Of a stretch of 64,000 bases of DNA, positions 1-10,999 are shown in pieces; position 1 is the stretch's first letter, and each line of letters begins with the position of its first letter. Made by a program: the position numbers and the translations under genes. The notes under the pieces were generated by a model. That model saw nothing but the letters and a program-made list of their open reading frames with translations. It had not been told where the DNA came from and did not search any database. This DNA is from Simmondsia chinensis (lineage: Eukaryota; Streptophyta; Magnoliopsida; Caryophyllales; Simmondsiaceae). The DNA lies in assembly GCA_018398585.1 (NCBI GenBank), contig JAGTTD010000009.1:8499193-8563192 (forward strand), given 5' to 3'.

Positions 1-393
1 ATTATATGATATATTATTGTATTCATGTTTTATGTAAACACTTTTTGCATAAAACTGATCAAATTCTTATAAAAATTCATCAAACTCCGACATAGTGCCT
101 AAGTGATAAAATATTGAAATCTCAAGGTACCCTATTGTATATATTAAAATGTTGAAGTACTTAAGTGATAAATGCTTAAACATCAGGGTATCTAAGCACT
201 AATTTCCTTTTGAGATTTTAAAAATAGCCTTTTTTAAAGTAGTACTAAGGCTACATACATTTCATCCTCAGACATCATCTTGACGTGAGCCTTTTAAGCA
301 CTGGATTTATTGTTATTGATATTGATTTGATATGAGATGCACCTGCTGTTATGGAGGTAAATGAATCGAGTCGAGCAACTATATATTTATAAG
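1..393. other. AT-rich intergenic DNA, no gene seen
   Basis: No credible reading frame, RNA gene or terminal repeat was found. The stretch ends at the 8-bp target duplication of the hAT-like element that follows. Confidence 0.6.
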
Positions 394-401
394 TTTGAAC
401 T

Positions 402-2114
402 CAGTGGCGGATCCAAAATGTTTTCATAGCAAAAAAAAAAAAAAAAAAAAAAAAAAGAAAAGAAAAGTAAAATGTACAAATTGAATGTACTTTATTTCTA
501 TTCAAGTTCATTGAAATTTATTTGAAAGAAATCGAGGAAGAATGGATAAGTTTAAGGGATAAGAAATATCAACTTAAAAATTTGAAGGAATTCATCCTAT
601 AGGTATTTGGACTTGGACATTTGTTACTCACAGATCTTGACATTTCATGTTCAAGCTCTCTTTGATTTTGGGTTAATCAAGTTTAGTCGTTCCGTGATTC
701 GAGTAAGCACAACTCAGGTTTGAGTTAAGTTGGATAATTTTGAGCTCGATTCATCTAGGGTGAATCAAATCGTATAACTTCTATCTCTTATCATCTCTAG
801 CAAGGTCAAATTTAGGCCGGAACTGAGTTTGATTTGGTCATTTTGGAGTTGAGTAATCTTTTATAGGCCAATAGGTTAGTTTAGTTTGGTTTGAGTAATC
901 TTTTGTAGGTCAATAGGTTGGGTCATTATGGGATTCAGGTCAACTTGGGTTACATTCAAGTTGGCTTCGAGTCAAATAAGGTCGTTTTGGATTTGTGTCA
1001 CATTGGGTTTTGGTTTGATTGTGTTAAGTTGCTTCAAATTTTGAGTTAAATCGCGTCAAGTTTAAATTGAGTCAAGCCAGGCTATTAAGAGTCCAGTCAT
1101 TGAGTTGGCTCATTTCGAATTTCAAGTCAACGTTACATCCGTTTGGGTCTAAGTTTTGGGTTTCGAGTTAATCAAGTTAAGTTGTTTCTAGGTTTCTCAT
1201 CAATAGAGTTAATATAAAATCGTATTCCTTTTTTCATCCCAAAGCCCAAAGATATAATTTTAAGTTAAAATCAATTACATGGAATTGAGTAGCAAAATTT
1301 GAATTTTAATTTCAATGGATGAGCCAAACAATTAGAAGGCCTTAAGTTCAATTTCAACTTCTATTCGACTCTCCAATTTCATGCGGCAAATAAGACTTTT
1401 AAACAATAAATATTTAAAACTTAGATACCTGGAATAAACTCTGAAAATTTTAACAAATTGCATATGCATGTGATAAAATGTTAAATTTCAGGGTGGGCTT
1501 AACCTTTTGACATAACATAAAGTCATCCTACACATAAACAAAATGAAAAGTAATTCAGATTTGGTTCTAGATTTGTTTCTTTGAGGAGGATCGTAGAGCT
1601 CAGAAGCGTAGGATTAAAAGCAAGATATGCAGGAATTCCTAAAAGATATGTCCCCCAAAAAGTGTGCTTGGCGAGGAGGGGTGACAGTCCTATACAAGAT
1701 GCGAAGCTTATTAGTGCGAGGCGCAAATTGAAATATGGCAAAATACTTGGTTTGTCTTATAGCGGTGATGAGTTAGATATGCTGGAGTTGTTTGCAAGGT
1801 TAGATTAGGGTTTTATGGGTTCTAACCCTGTCAATTTTATCCCCAATTTTGGTTCGATTGATCATCTCCCCTATCTGTGGCCCGTCTCAACTGTGGTGTT
1901 ATATTCCTGTAGTGCCTGTTTGATTCTTTTCTGCTTATTGTTTTTGTGTTCTATTTTTGTCCTATTTTCTTGTTTTCTCTTCTATGCATTTGCTCCTTGT
2001 TCCCCGCTTCATCGTTTTTATGAGTTACCGTTTTATAATGGAACTGTGTCACTAATTATTGGAAAAAAAAAAAGATTTGAGGGTGGGCTTTCCAATAAGT
2101 TGTATCCGCCACTG
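402..2114. mobile_element. hAT-like DNA transposon, non-autonomous (TIR CAGTGGCGGAT, 8-bp TSD)
   Basis: The left end reads CAGTGGCGGATCC and the right end GTATCCGCCACTG, giving an 11-bp identical terminal inverted repeat. A perfect 8-bp direct repeat, tttgaact, flanks it at 394-401 and 2115-2122. An 8-bp duplication with a CAGTGG-type end is the hallmark of the hAT superfamily. The interior (about 1.7 kb) holds an A-run at 430-456, GGGTT/GAGTT-rich degenerate sequence at 640-1200 and a T-rich block, but no transposase. It is therefore non-autonomous and must have been moved in trans. Confidence 0.8.
1560..2075 (+). other. possible captured retroposon fragment inside the hAT-like element
   Basis: A 75-codon open stretch (1581-1808) of basic character is followed by T-rich DNA ending in TAATTATTGG plus an A-run near 2060. 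The minus-strand block at 51400-51655 ends in the same way. This resembles the 3' end of a non-LTR retrotransposon or processed transcript picked up by the DNA transposon. The open frame matches no family I recognise. Confidence 0.25.
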
Positions 2115-2122
2115 TTTGAACT

Positions 2123-2790
2123 TGATGAGATTATTCAGTTTGAGTTAGGTGAATCGTTATTGAGTTTTCGGACCTTTAAGGTAAACTTTTTTTTAAGCAC
2201 ATGAGTGTTTGATACACGGGTATGAGAGGGTGGGAGTCGAAATAAATCGTTCATTCCAACTTTCTAGTTGTTTGGTGCATTGAACTAGGAATGAATTGGG
2301 GGTTGGAAGTGTGAATGAAATGCCATTCTTTCCCACATTTTCATGACTAGGTACGAGGAGGTGGGAGCAGGAATAAGCAACTTTTAATCTCTCTGTTTTT
2401 CTTGCTATAATTAGTTGTTGTCTTGTCGATGATGGAGTAACTCAAATTAGGGGCAATAACATCTTCTCTCTCGATCTCGTTTTTTCCGTCATAATCAACT
2501 ATTCTCAAATGTAAGTCGGAGTGCTAGATTTTCTTTTGTGCAACTATTGTGTACGAAAAAAATAACAATAAGAAACTACAATAGTTATTTTCATAAGAAA
2601 TTGCATAGCTTTTAATAATACTAATATTTGACCTAATTAAGATAACATGAAAATTACTTAGAAAATTTAAGTGAGTCTAATAAGAAGTACGTATTTTGGT
2701 ACACTATTTTTTCTATACCGACACTCGATAGTATAGCCGAAACATGAAATTTGTTATTTCAACCCCATTTTCATATCCATTTTACACACA
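2123..2790. other. AT-rich spacer, nothing recognisable
   Basis: Low-complexity AT-rich DNA between the hAT-like element and the LINE fragment. I see no reading frame with coding character. Confidence 0.5.
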
Positions 2791-2798
2791 TACCAGAT

Positions 2799-3015
2799 GA
2801 GGAATGAGAATGATTGGATCACTCCTACCTCATGAAGAACGAGCTCCAAGACTTTCTCATGTCTAGGCCTCTCGACATCGGGAAGAGGACGAGGAGGAGA
2901 CGCCATCTTAGAGATCCACCAATCTTCCCACACCTTAACCAAATATCCATCACCAGTGGACCATTGAATGTCCTCCCAAATAAAGTCCCTGCCCATCAAA
3001 ATACTTCCCATCGGC
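2799..3015 (-). pseudogene. LINE (L1-type) polyprotein C-terminal fragment
   Basis: On the minus strand a frame contains SILMGRDFIWEDIQWSTGDG followed by a V.VWEDWWI pattern. This matches the block downstream of the reverse transcriptase in plant L1 elements (S.L.GRD....G..W..GDG..V..W.D.W), before the zf-RVT region. Only about 70 codons remain, with no reverse transcriptase core and no poly-A tail, so it is an isolated relic. Confidence 0.7.
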
Positions 3016-3146
3016 ACAAAGGATTCCTGCCCAAACGAAGCTTTAATTAAGAATACTCGAATTTCAAGAGTGAATAAGTAAATATATAATTTACATAATG
3101 TCAATTTAGTCATATAATAAACTTGGAATTAAGTTGGCGATTAAAG

Positions 3147-3784
3147 AAAAAGTTGGGGATGAAATTTCAAAAGGCTCGGTCATGTTGGGTTTAAATTCGG
3201 TCAGTGACTCTATTGCATCACTTTATTTAAATGATCAACTTGTTAAAAATTACGCCATTCATTTAATTTATGTTTCACCATATAACTAAACCTATAAAAT
3301 GAAAATTGTTTAAGAATCATATTTACACAATTAAAAGTTTAAAAAAACTAAGCTCTCATTTGGTTAATGTGTGAATTGAATTTTATGTGAAGTTGTATTT
3401 TTTAGGAATTTAATTTTTGTGTCAACTTCGTAGGAAGTAGGTGTAAATTATTTGGTTGCTATAATAAGAAATAGAACTTCCTAGGAAAGCTAGGTAAAAA
3501 CAAAAGAACTAGAACTTACATAAGGCACTAGGTAATTTACTTCCTATGTTTTAAATAATTACGAAATCGCTAAGGAATTTTCATTTTCCATGTTTTCCTG
3601 GTAACCAAACAAGAGGGCGAATGCCCATTTCTCATGAATTTGATACAATACAAGATATATATATAGTGGTTAAGTGAAGGGTTGTTTAGATATATATAAA
3701 TAGACTAGGTCCTTTAGTTGAGCTATACCCCTACCCAACTCTATAAATAGGGTCTTTAGTGCATAGGAAGGGTACAGATGAATG
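3147..3784. repeat. host flank, left copy of a direct duplication
   Basis: This stretch is repeated almost exactly at 14713-15284. The copies differ by scattered substitutions and one internal deletion of roughly 60 bp in the right copy, at a TTGTT direct repeat. The left copy ends ...gatgaatg directly against the LTR at 3785. Near its end it carries a TATA-like CTATAAATAG, present in both copies. Confidence 0.85.
3351..3617. mobile_element. small MITE-like element within the duplicated flank
   Basis: The ends are loosely inverted: GCTCTCATTTGGTTA on the left and TAACCAAACAAGAGGGC on the right. The interior is about 265 bp, AT-rich and non-coding. The same element lies in the right flank copy (about 14850-15119), so it predates the duplication. 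Its superfamily is not determined. Confidence 0.5.
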
Positions 3785-4239
3785 TGTGTGGAAAAACTAT
3801 AACTCCCGGTATGCAATCCGAATTAAATACCACGACAATACAAGAAGTAAATGGACTAAAAGAGAAAAGAAACAAACGACACAAAGATTTATGTAGAAAC
3901 CCCTTTACAATGGAAAGGGGAGAAAAACACGGATAAAGATTGGAGCTTTTATTATTAAATCAAAAAGAAGGATTACAATCACTCATTTTTTCTCTTTCTC
4001 TCTATTTTATTGGCGACGCCACTGGGAAACACTCTCAAGCAAATTGGATGCAAACGTATAACCCTACGTCACAATATATACACGCGTGAAAACGCAGTTC
4101 CCGATCGATCGGTATTTCACAGATCGATCGGCTAGCTCACTGCAGGCGTCCTTAACTTACGTAACATTCCCGATCGATCGGCCTCCTCACGGCATCCCTA
4201 CTTAAACTTCTAAGGAATTTTGAGACATTTTTCCTAACA
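3785..4239 (-). repeat. 3' LTR of copia copy 1
   Basis: About 455 bp running TGTGTGGAA...CCTAACA on the plus strand, so TG...CA bounded on either strand. It abuts a purine-rich tract in the minus-strand sense. It contains three CGATCGATCGG-type boxes between 4100 and 4185. It is alignable over nearly its whole length with the LTR at 14287-14715. Confidence 0.88.
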
Positions 4240-4251
4240 AATCTCCACCTT
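4240..4251 (-). promoter_or_regulatory. polypurine tract of copia copy 1
   Basis: The minus strand reads AAGGTGGAGATT immediately before the 3' LTR. The same purine tract precedes the 3' LTR of the plus-strand copy at 56376, supporting this as the plus-strand DNA primer. Confidence 0.75.
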
Positions 4252-4321
4252 GGCTCAAAATTAACATCAATAATAAAATAACTCCACCTTCTTACGCCCC
4301 CTCAACCGGGGTTAACACATA

Positions 4322-6323
4322 TCAAACGCAAAGACCCACCAAATTCGAGCAATGCTCGAATTTGCTCCCTGGTAGTACCTTAGTGAACATGTTAGCTAGA
4401 TTGTCCTTAGTCCCAATCTTTTTCAACTTCACCATTTGCTCATCAATCGGATCTCTAATAAAGTGATGCTTCACATCTATATGCTTCGTTCTGTTATGAT
4501 GAGACATCTGATCCTTCGCTAGGTGAATGGTGGATTGACTATCACAGTAGACTCTAACAGTGCCCTGCTCAGCACTGATCTCACTAATCAAACCCTTCAA
4601 CCAGACGGCTTCTTTAAATGCTTCTGTGACTGCCGTATACTCGGCCTCGGTAGTAAACTGTGCTGTAATAGACTGTAAACACGCACTCCAACTGATAGCT
4701 GTGTCACCTAAACAAAACACATACCCTAATGTAGACTTCCTCTTATCGAGGTCTCCACCATAACCAGAATCTACATACCCAACCAAACAACATTTACTTT
4801 TCCCATATTCCAAACAAATATCAGAAGTTCCATGAAGATACCTGAGAATCCACTTCACCGCGTGCCAGTGCTCTTTACCTGGATTCGCCATGTACCTACT
4901 TACTCTGCTCACTGCAAAAGCAATATCTGGACGCGTACAAACCATCGCATACATAATACTGCCCACTGCACTAGAATAGGGAATCTGAGACTTGTACCTG
5001 ACATCTTCCTCAGTCTGAGGCGAATCCAATGCTGAAAGTCTGAAGTGAGCAACTAAGGGCACGCTAACTGGATTAGCATCCTTCATATGAAACCTATCTA
5101 ATACCTTCTCAATATATTTCTCCTGAGACAAGTATAATTTTTCAGCTTTTCGGTCTCTACAAATGTCCATGCTGGAGATCTTCTTAGCTGCTCCATGATC
5201 TTTCATCTCAAACTCACTCTTCAACAGAGATTTCAAGTCATCAACACCCTTCATGTCTCGTGCTGCAATCAACATATCATCAACGTATAAAAGCAAATAA
5301 ACAAAGGAGCCTGTGTCAGTCTTTCTGAAGTACACACAACTGTCGTACTTACTCCTGATGTACCCATGACCTGTTATGAACTAATCAAATCTCCTATACC
5401 ACTGCCTAGGAGACTGCTTCAAACCATACAAAGACTTCTTAAGCAAACATACATGATCTTCCTTTCCTTCTACAACAAAGCCCTCAGGCTGATGCATATA
5501 GATACTCTCTTCTAGTTCACCATGCAAAAATGCAGTCTTTACATCTAACTGCTCAAGCTCGAAGTCATGCATAGCAACTAAAGACAAAAGCGCACGAATT
5601 GAAGTATGTTTAACTACAGGTGAAAATATATCATGAAAATCAACACCCTGTACCTGACTGTAGCCTTTAGCTACCAAATGTGCCTTGTATCTTGCATCTT
5701 TAACTCCAGGAATGCCCTCCTTTCTTTTGAAGACCCATTTGCAACCAATTAGTCTTTTCCTTGTTTGAGGCTTCACTAATTCCCATGCCTGGTTCTTATG
5801 AAGAGACTCCATCTCCTCATTCATAGCAACGAGCCACTTCTCAGCTTCGGATCTCGATACAACCTTTGAATATGAAGTTGGCTCACTGTCATCTAAAGAC
5901 TCAGCAGTAGTAAGGGCATAAGCAATCAGCTCCTCATACCCATATCTCTCTGGAGCCCTGATCTGTCGCCTTGCTCTACCACCAGCTATAGGATTATTCT
6001 CCACCTGCTGACCTATTTCTGCATTATCAATAACAACATCAGAAACTCGTACCTGAGGTGCCGGAATACTCTCTAGCTGAACGACCTGCTGATCTGACTG
6101 TATATGTGTGACATCAGGTGTCTCAACCTGAACTGAATCACTATCAATGGAGGGTGTGCGTGGCGGATGTAGTAGAGCAGACTCATTAAAGGTAACATCT
6201 CTACTAGTTAAAAATTTCTGAGCACTCGGATCCCACAACCTATATCCCTTCGCACCTGACGAATAACCAAGAAAGATGCATTTCTTGGCCCTAGGCTCCA
6301 GCTTTCCATCATTAACATAGACT
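4322..6323 (-). pseudogene. copia copy 1 reverse transcriptase and RNase H
   Basis: The frames 6238-5381 and 5335-4322 (minus) are one coding region broken by an in-frame TAG near 5380, where relatives have a glutamine codon. The order is: end-of-integrase linker; reverse transcriptase core starting at WVFKRKEGIPGVKDARYKA; QLDVKTAFLHGELEE; SLYGLKQSPRQW; the catalytic LLLYVDDMLIAA; then RNase H with [17 protein letters not shown], the acidic T.AEY block and the CDSQS motif, ending near FEHCSNLVG. The polymerase aspartates are retained. One RNase H position reads VDSGYGG where copy 3 has VDSDYGG. The SINE at 6340 cuts the upstream side. Confidence 0.88.
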
Positions 6324-6339
6324 TATGCAGGACAACCAA

Positions 6340-6778
6340 TACAATAATCCCAGTGCCTACAAGGGCTCCCGCAAAAGCAGGGTTGGGGGGGGGGGGGGGG
6401 GGGGGGATAAATGTACGTAGCTTTCCCCCTTCAGGGGCCTACCTTGAAGAGAGGCTGTTTTCGAGGACCCCTAATCTAAAAAGCCTGACAAGCTGGTCCG
6501 CAGCATAGAGCATGTGACCTGGCAGCAGGAGAGCATCAAAGCATGAGTAGGGCAAAACAAACGGCGAGCAAAACAACAGACTCAAAGCAAGCCAGAACAC
6601 ATAGAAATCAAAGAAATCACAGGATAGGTGGGCAAGTAGCAGCCCATGAGAGCAAGTACACAATCTAAGTGCGCTAGGAGGAAGTCAAGGCCTAGCACTA
6701 GTAAGCTAGACTACCCTACTCTAACTGGAGCATCTATAACCCCTATACTAGCCCTCCATTGGGCCCTATCTAAGGCCC
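6340..6778 (-). mobile_element. SINE with shared 3' body and long unidentified head, inside copia copy 1
   Basis: The 439-bp insert is flanked by a 16-bp duplication, tatgcaggacaaccaa at 6324-6339 and tatgtaggacaaccaa at 6779-6794, with one mismatch. The minus-strand 3' part carries the plant Au-like body (GAAAACAGCCTCTCTTC, GTACAT, TGCTTTTGCGGGAGC, CACTGGGA). The roughly 300-bp 5' head is neither tRNA- nor 5S-like. A 22-base G run (6385-6406) has expanded inside the body. The same head/body junction (TTAG.TTAGGGG then AACAGCC) recurs at 18549-18850. Confidence 0.8.
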
Positions 6779-6794
6779 TATGTAGGACAACCAA

Positions 6795-7409
6795 ATACTT
6801 TAATCTGAGAATAATCAGAAATTGAACCAGACCATACCTCTTCAGGTGTCTTCATCTGCAATGAAGAATGCGGTGTCTTGTTCACAAGATAGCAAGCCAT
6901 GCTAATTGTTTTTGCCCACCATTCTCTTTTCAAGCCTGCATTTGAAAGCATACATTGAGCCTTCTCAAGTAATGTCCTATTCAATCTTTCAGCCACTCCA
7001 TTTTGCTGAGGTCGACCTGTATACGTCCTATGTCTGACTATACCCCGATCTTCACAAAATTGAGTGAAGTCACCTTCAACAAACTCAAGACCATTATCAG
7101 TCATCAACATCTTTATCGGCTTCCCTGTCTATTTTTCAAGCATAATCTTCCTTTTCTTGAAGACATCATACACTTCGTTTTTTTGCTTTAGAAAATAGAC
7201 CCAAACATTACATGAATAATCATCAGTAAACGTTAGAAGATACCTGGACCCACCTTTAGAAGCCACTCTGGAAGGCCCCTACAGATCAAAATGTATATAA
7301 TCTAACATTTTCTTTGTTTGATGCACTGCTGACTTGAAGCTGACTCTTTTCTGCTTCCCATACACAAAGTGCTCACAGAAATCCATCAGTCTTGTTGACT
7401 GACCACAAA
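6795..7409 (-). pseudogene. copia copy 1 integrase core, split from its N-terminus by the gypsy insertion
   Basis: The minus frame includes the second catalytic aspartate in TDNGLEFVEGDF and the glutamate in PQQNGVAERLNRT, then KTPHSSLQMKTPEEVW and KVFGCP. Upstream of TDNG is an amber codon, TAG at 7131-7129, in the context EK(stop)TGKP. Copies 2 and 3 have it at exactly the same position. The N-terminal zinc-binding half continues at 12918, on the other side of the gypsy element. Confidence 0.85.
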
Positions 7410-7414
7410 GCAGT

Positions 7415-7841
7415 TGATCCAGGAGGATATGAAGTGATCTTATAAATAATATATTATATTATATTATATTATTTAATAATTATAGAAAACATAACCATTT
7501 AAAAGCTTAATGGTTTAAAACAAATGTTTTCAACCATTAATAGTTGACGACTTATGTTGGTTTATGATCTTAAGCCATTCAAAGTTAATGGCTTAACCAA
7601 TTGTTATTTTTAGTATCTATTCTAGAAAAACCAAAACATGTATATATACGTGAGGTTAGAATGAAATGAGGGAAGCAAAATTGAAAACATTTGCAAAGGA
7701 ATTCAAGCTCATTCCTTTGTTTCTCTATTTCTCATAAGTTTCCTCTTGTATTAAGGAAGTCTACTCTAAAAAGAAGTAACAACTCAATTATTCCTATAGA
7801 CTAGGAATTTATAAGTTCTATCGCCTGAAAGTTTTGGATCA
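7415..7841 (+). repeat. 5' LTR of the gypsy element
   Basis: 427 bp, TG...CA bounded, followed two bases later by the primer-binding site. An (AT)n-type tract near 7443-7475 differs in length from the other LTR. Confidence 0.93.
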
Positions 7842-7843
7842 AG

Positions 7844-7855
7844 TGGTATCAGAGC
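7844..7855 (+). promoter_or_regulatory. primer-binding site (initiator Met tRNA) of the gypsy element
   Basis: TGGTATCAGAGC is the standard plant retrotransposon primer-binding site complementary to the 3' end of initiator methionine tRNA. It lies just downstream of the 5' LTR. Confidence 0.9.
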
Positions 7856-7976
7856 AATAGATTCGAAAAGGTGATGGTGGTTTATGGTCCTAACTCGCGG
7901 CCGACACAAAGCTTCGGGAGAAGAACTTGCAAGTCCTTTAAAGGTTCATAGAAAACCAAGGACTAAGAGAGGAAAT

Positions 7977-8960
7977 ATGACAGGAGAGAACAAAGACAAA
8001 ACATCTGGTGGAGAGGAACGAATCACCTGACTCAAACTACAAGTTCAAACTTTGACAGAATCAATTGCAAAACTTGTTGATGGCTTCAATTCCAGAAAGC
8101 CTTCCAGTGCATCCGCTTCACATGAGACTCATCGGAAGCTCAAGAAGAGGATGGACGAGGAGACAGAAAACGATGGTGACAACAATCCCGAACCAGAGGA
8201 TAACAAAGAAGAATCATCAGGTAAGAATACAACTCCCGTAGATGCCTTAAAAATTGATTTTAAGGTTGATATCCCTATTTACAGAGGGGATGTTGATGCA
8301 GAAAAGTTAGACAATTGGATAGATACCTTAGAAACTTACTTCATTGTGTATAAATACTCCAACTCTCAAAAGATCGAATTCTCCAGCTTGAAACTTACAA
8401 GTCATGCCCTTACATGGTGGAGATCTTAACAAAGACGTCACAATGTATTGGACTTAACTTGGAAGGAATTCAAGATGATCTTGAGAAAACAATTCTATCC
8501 AATTGGCTACGAAGAAGAAAGGTGGTATAGGTGGAAACACTTTCCACAAAGGTTCGGCCAAACTGTCCAAGAGTATACGACTGAGTTCCATAACCAAGCT
8601 TTGGTTTTGGATATCGACGTTGATGACTTCGATGTATTCATGAAGTATACTGGAGGTCTTGCCGACTACATACGAAAAGAACTGAAATTTTTCACCGTAT
8701 AAACTATTGAAGAAGCTACTGTCAAGGCCATCGCCATTGAGGCCAAAAACAAAAGAACTGATAGGAAAGATGACAAACAAAAACCTAGCAGTAAATCTGA
8801 TTGGAAGAAAAAAGGGAAAGAGAACAAGGAAGGTCCAACATAGAAGAACCATTGTGATCATTGTCAAACCAGTAGACATGCCACAGACAAGTGCTGGATA
8901 CTTCACCCTGAGTTGCGACCCAAGCAGGTGAAAGACAACCAGAGGAAGAATGAAAGAAAG
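7977..8960 (+). pseudogene. gypsy Gag
   Basis: The probable start is ATG 7977 (MTGENKDK). The frame continues past a TGA to the retrotrans_gag-like block with IPIYRGDVDAEKLDNWIDTLE, LTSHALTWWRS and WKEFKMILRKQFYP. The zinc knuckle CDHCQTSRHATDKC (CX2CX4HX4C, about 8850-8891) is intact. Stops at 8027, 8427, 8700 and 8841 all sit where a CGA, CAA or CAG codon would make sense, consistent with C-to-T change. Confidence 0.85.
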
Positions 8961-10255
8961 GCCACCTTAGCTGTTCAGCATGTAGAAGAGCTTCCAGAGT
9001 TGAAGCAACCTGATGCTACTCTTGCCCTTATGACCAAACCAACAGATATTGTAGATTCCCATAGCCATGAAGAGTTGTTTCATGTGAATATTCAGGTGAA
9101 ACAAAATGTTGTGCAAGCTATCATTGACCCTGGAAGTCAGAAGAACCTAATTTAAGAGGCTCTAGTTTAGAAAGTGGGCTTAGACACCACACCACATCCT
9201 AAGCCGTACCCATTAGGATGGATTCAGAAGGACGTTGACTTACAGATTGCGAAGCAGTGTACCTTCAAATTTGCAATCACTAATCGTTTCATTGATGAGG
9301 TGACATGTGAAGTGGTTCCATTGGATGTATGCCAAGTCATCTTGGGTAGTCCATATTTATGGGACCGTGATGCCATTCACTACAGGAGGCTTCGTAAGTA
9401 CCGCTTGGTGAAGGATGGGAAGGAGTTCCACGTCAATGCCTGCAAGCCTCAATCTACATACAACTTGTTGACAGTTAACCAAGCCAAGAGGTTGGTTAAT
9501 TCATGTGGAAAATTTGTTCTACTCATGATTCGACCAAAAGATCAGAGCGCTGGAGCTATGACTTTGTCTGCAATAACCTTATCACCTTCACAATCTTTCG
9601 ATATCGAAAAATTGTAGGAGGAATTCAAGGATCTTTTTCAGGATATACAAGGATTGCCACCGAGAAGAGCTGTAGAGCGCGAAATCCAATTGGTAGGAGA
9701 TTCACCTCTACCAAATTTGGGTTTGTATCGCACTTCTTTGACAGAATCTGAAGAGATCAAGAAACAGGTACAAGGACTTCTTGAACAAGGAGTCATTAAG
9801 CCTAGCTGCTCACCATGTGGTTCACCAGTGCTACTCGTGCCCAAGAAAGATGGAGGTTGGCGCATGTGCATTGACTATAGGGCACTCAACAAGATTACCA
9901 TCAAGAATCAGTATCCGTTGCCAAGGATTGATGATCTCTTGATCAGTTGCATGGTGCTTGTTACTTTACCAAGCTTGATCTCAAATCTGGTTACCATCAG
10001 GTACGCATCCATGAAGAAGACACTTGGAAGACTACATTCAAGACGAAGCAGGGACTCTTTGAGTGGTTAGTCATGCCATTCGGATTATGTAATGCTCCAG
10101 CAACCTTTATGCGATTGATGAATGAGGTACTTCCCCTTTTCATTGATGATTTTGTCATTGTTTATTTGGATGACATATTGATCTTCAGTGCCACATGGGA
10201 GGACCATCTTCTTCACATTGTTCAAGTGTTCGAGGTTCTTTAAAGAAATCAACTA
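8961..10255 (+). pseudogene. gypsy protease and reverse transcriptase
   Basis: Protease is marked by AIIDPGSQKNLI (about 9118-9155). The catalytic D-S/T-G has become DPG and a TAA follows directly. Reverse transcriptase begins near 9620: [34 protein letters not shown], then in a shifted frame from about 9947 [32 protein letters not shown] and the catalytic [10 protein letters not shown]. The -1/+1 shift near 9945 and stops at 9153, 9168, 9615 and 10241 disable it. Confidence 0.88.
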
Positions 10256-10980
10256 CAATTGAATGGTAAGAAGTGTGAATTTGGGAAGCAACATCTTGTG
10301 TACTTAGGATTCATCATTGGTACAGGAGAACTGAAAATGGATCTAGAAAAAGTACAAGTTATTTCTCCATGGCCTACACCCCGTTCTGTCACTGAAGTTC
10401 GAAGCTTTATAGATGCATGTCAATATTTGCGGAAGTTTATTCGACACTTCTCACAAATTGCAGCACCATTACATTCTCTTACAAAGGCCAATCAAAAATT
10501 TGAATGGTCTAACAAACATGAAGAATCTCTCCAGTTGTTGAAAAGGAAGATTATTGATGCCCCAGTGTTAGCATTACCGAACCTGCAGAAGTCATTTGAG
10601 GTAGAAGCAGATGCGTCTAACTACTCCTTGGGAGCCATTTTATTCCAGGATGGGAAGCCGGTTGCATACAATTCTGAGATGTTTAGTGGACCAGTTTTGA
10701 ACTATCCAACTTATGACAAGGAGCTTTGTGCATTGCACCAAGCAGTGAAGCATTGGAGAGCTTACTTGTTGGGAAAGGAAGTCGTGGTTCACTCAGATCA
10801 TAAGCCTCTTCAGTTTTTGACTACATAGTTGAAATTGCAGCGAGCTCGCCATATGAAATGGATGTCTTACCTGCAACAATTCAATAGTGTGATCAAGTAC
10901 AAGAAGGGAGTGACTAATATGTTTGCAGATATGTTATCTCGACCACCCACACCAGTTTCCGCATTAATGGTGGCTATGCA
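10256..10980 (+). pseudogene. gypsy RNase H region
   Basis: The connection domain has KKCEFGKQHLVYLGFIIG and W.TPRSVTEVRSFIDACQYL. RNase H follows with FEVEADASNYSLGAILFQ, YDKELCALHQAVKHWRAYL and HSDHKPLQFL. A TAG at 10826 stands where relatives have glutamine. The frame then continues through RARHMKWMSYLQQFN and NMFADMLSRPP, the usual gypsy RNase H end. Confidence 0.87.
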
Positions 10981-10999
10981 AATCCAACATGTTGTTCCT

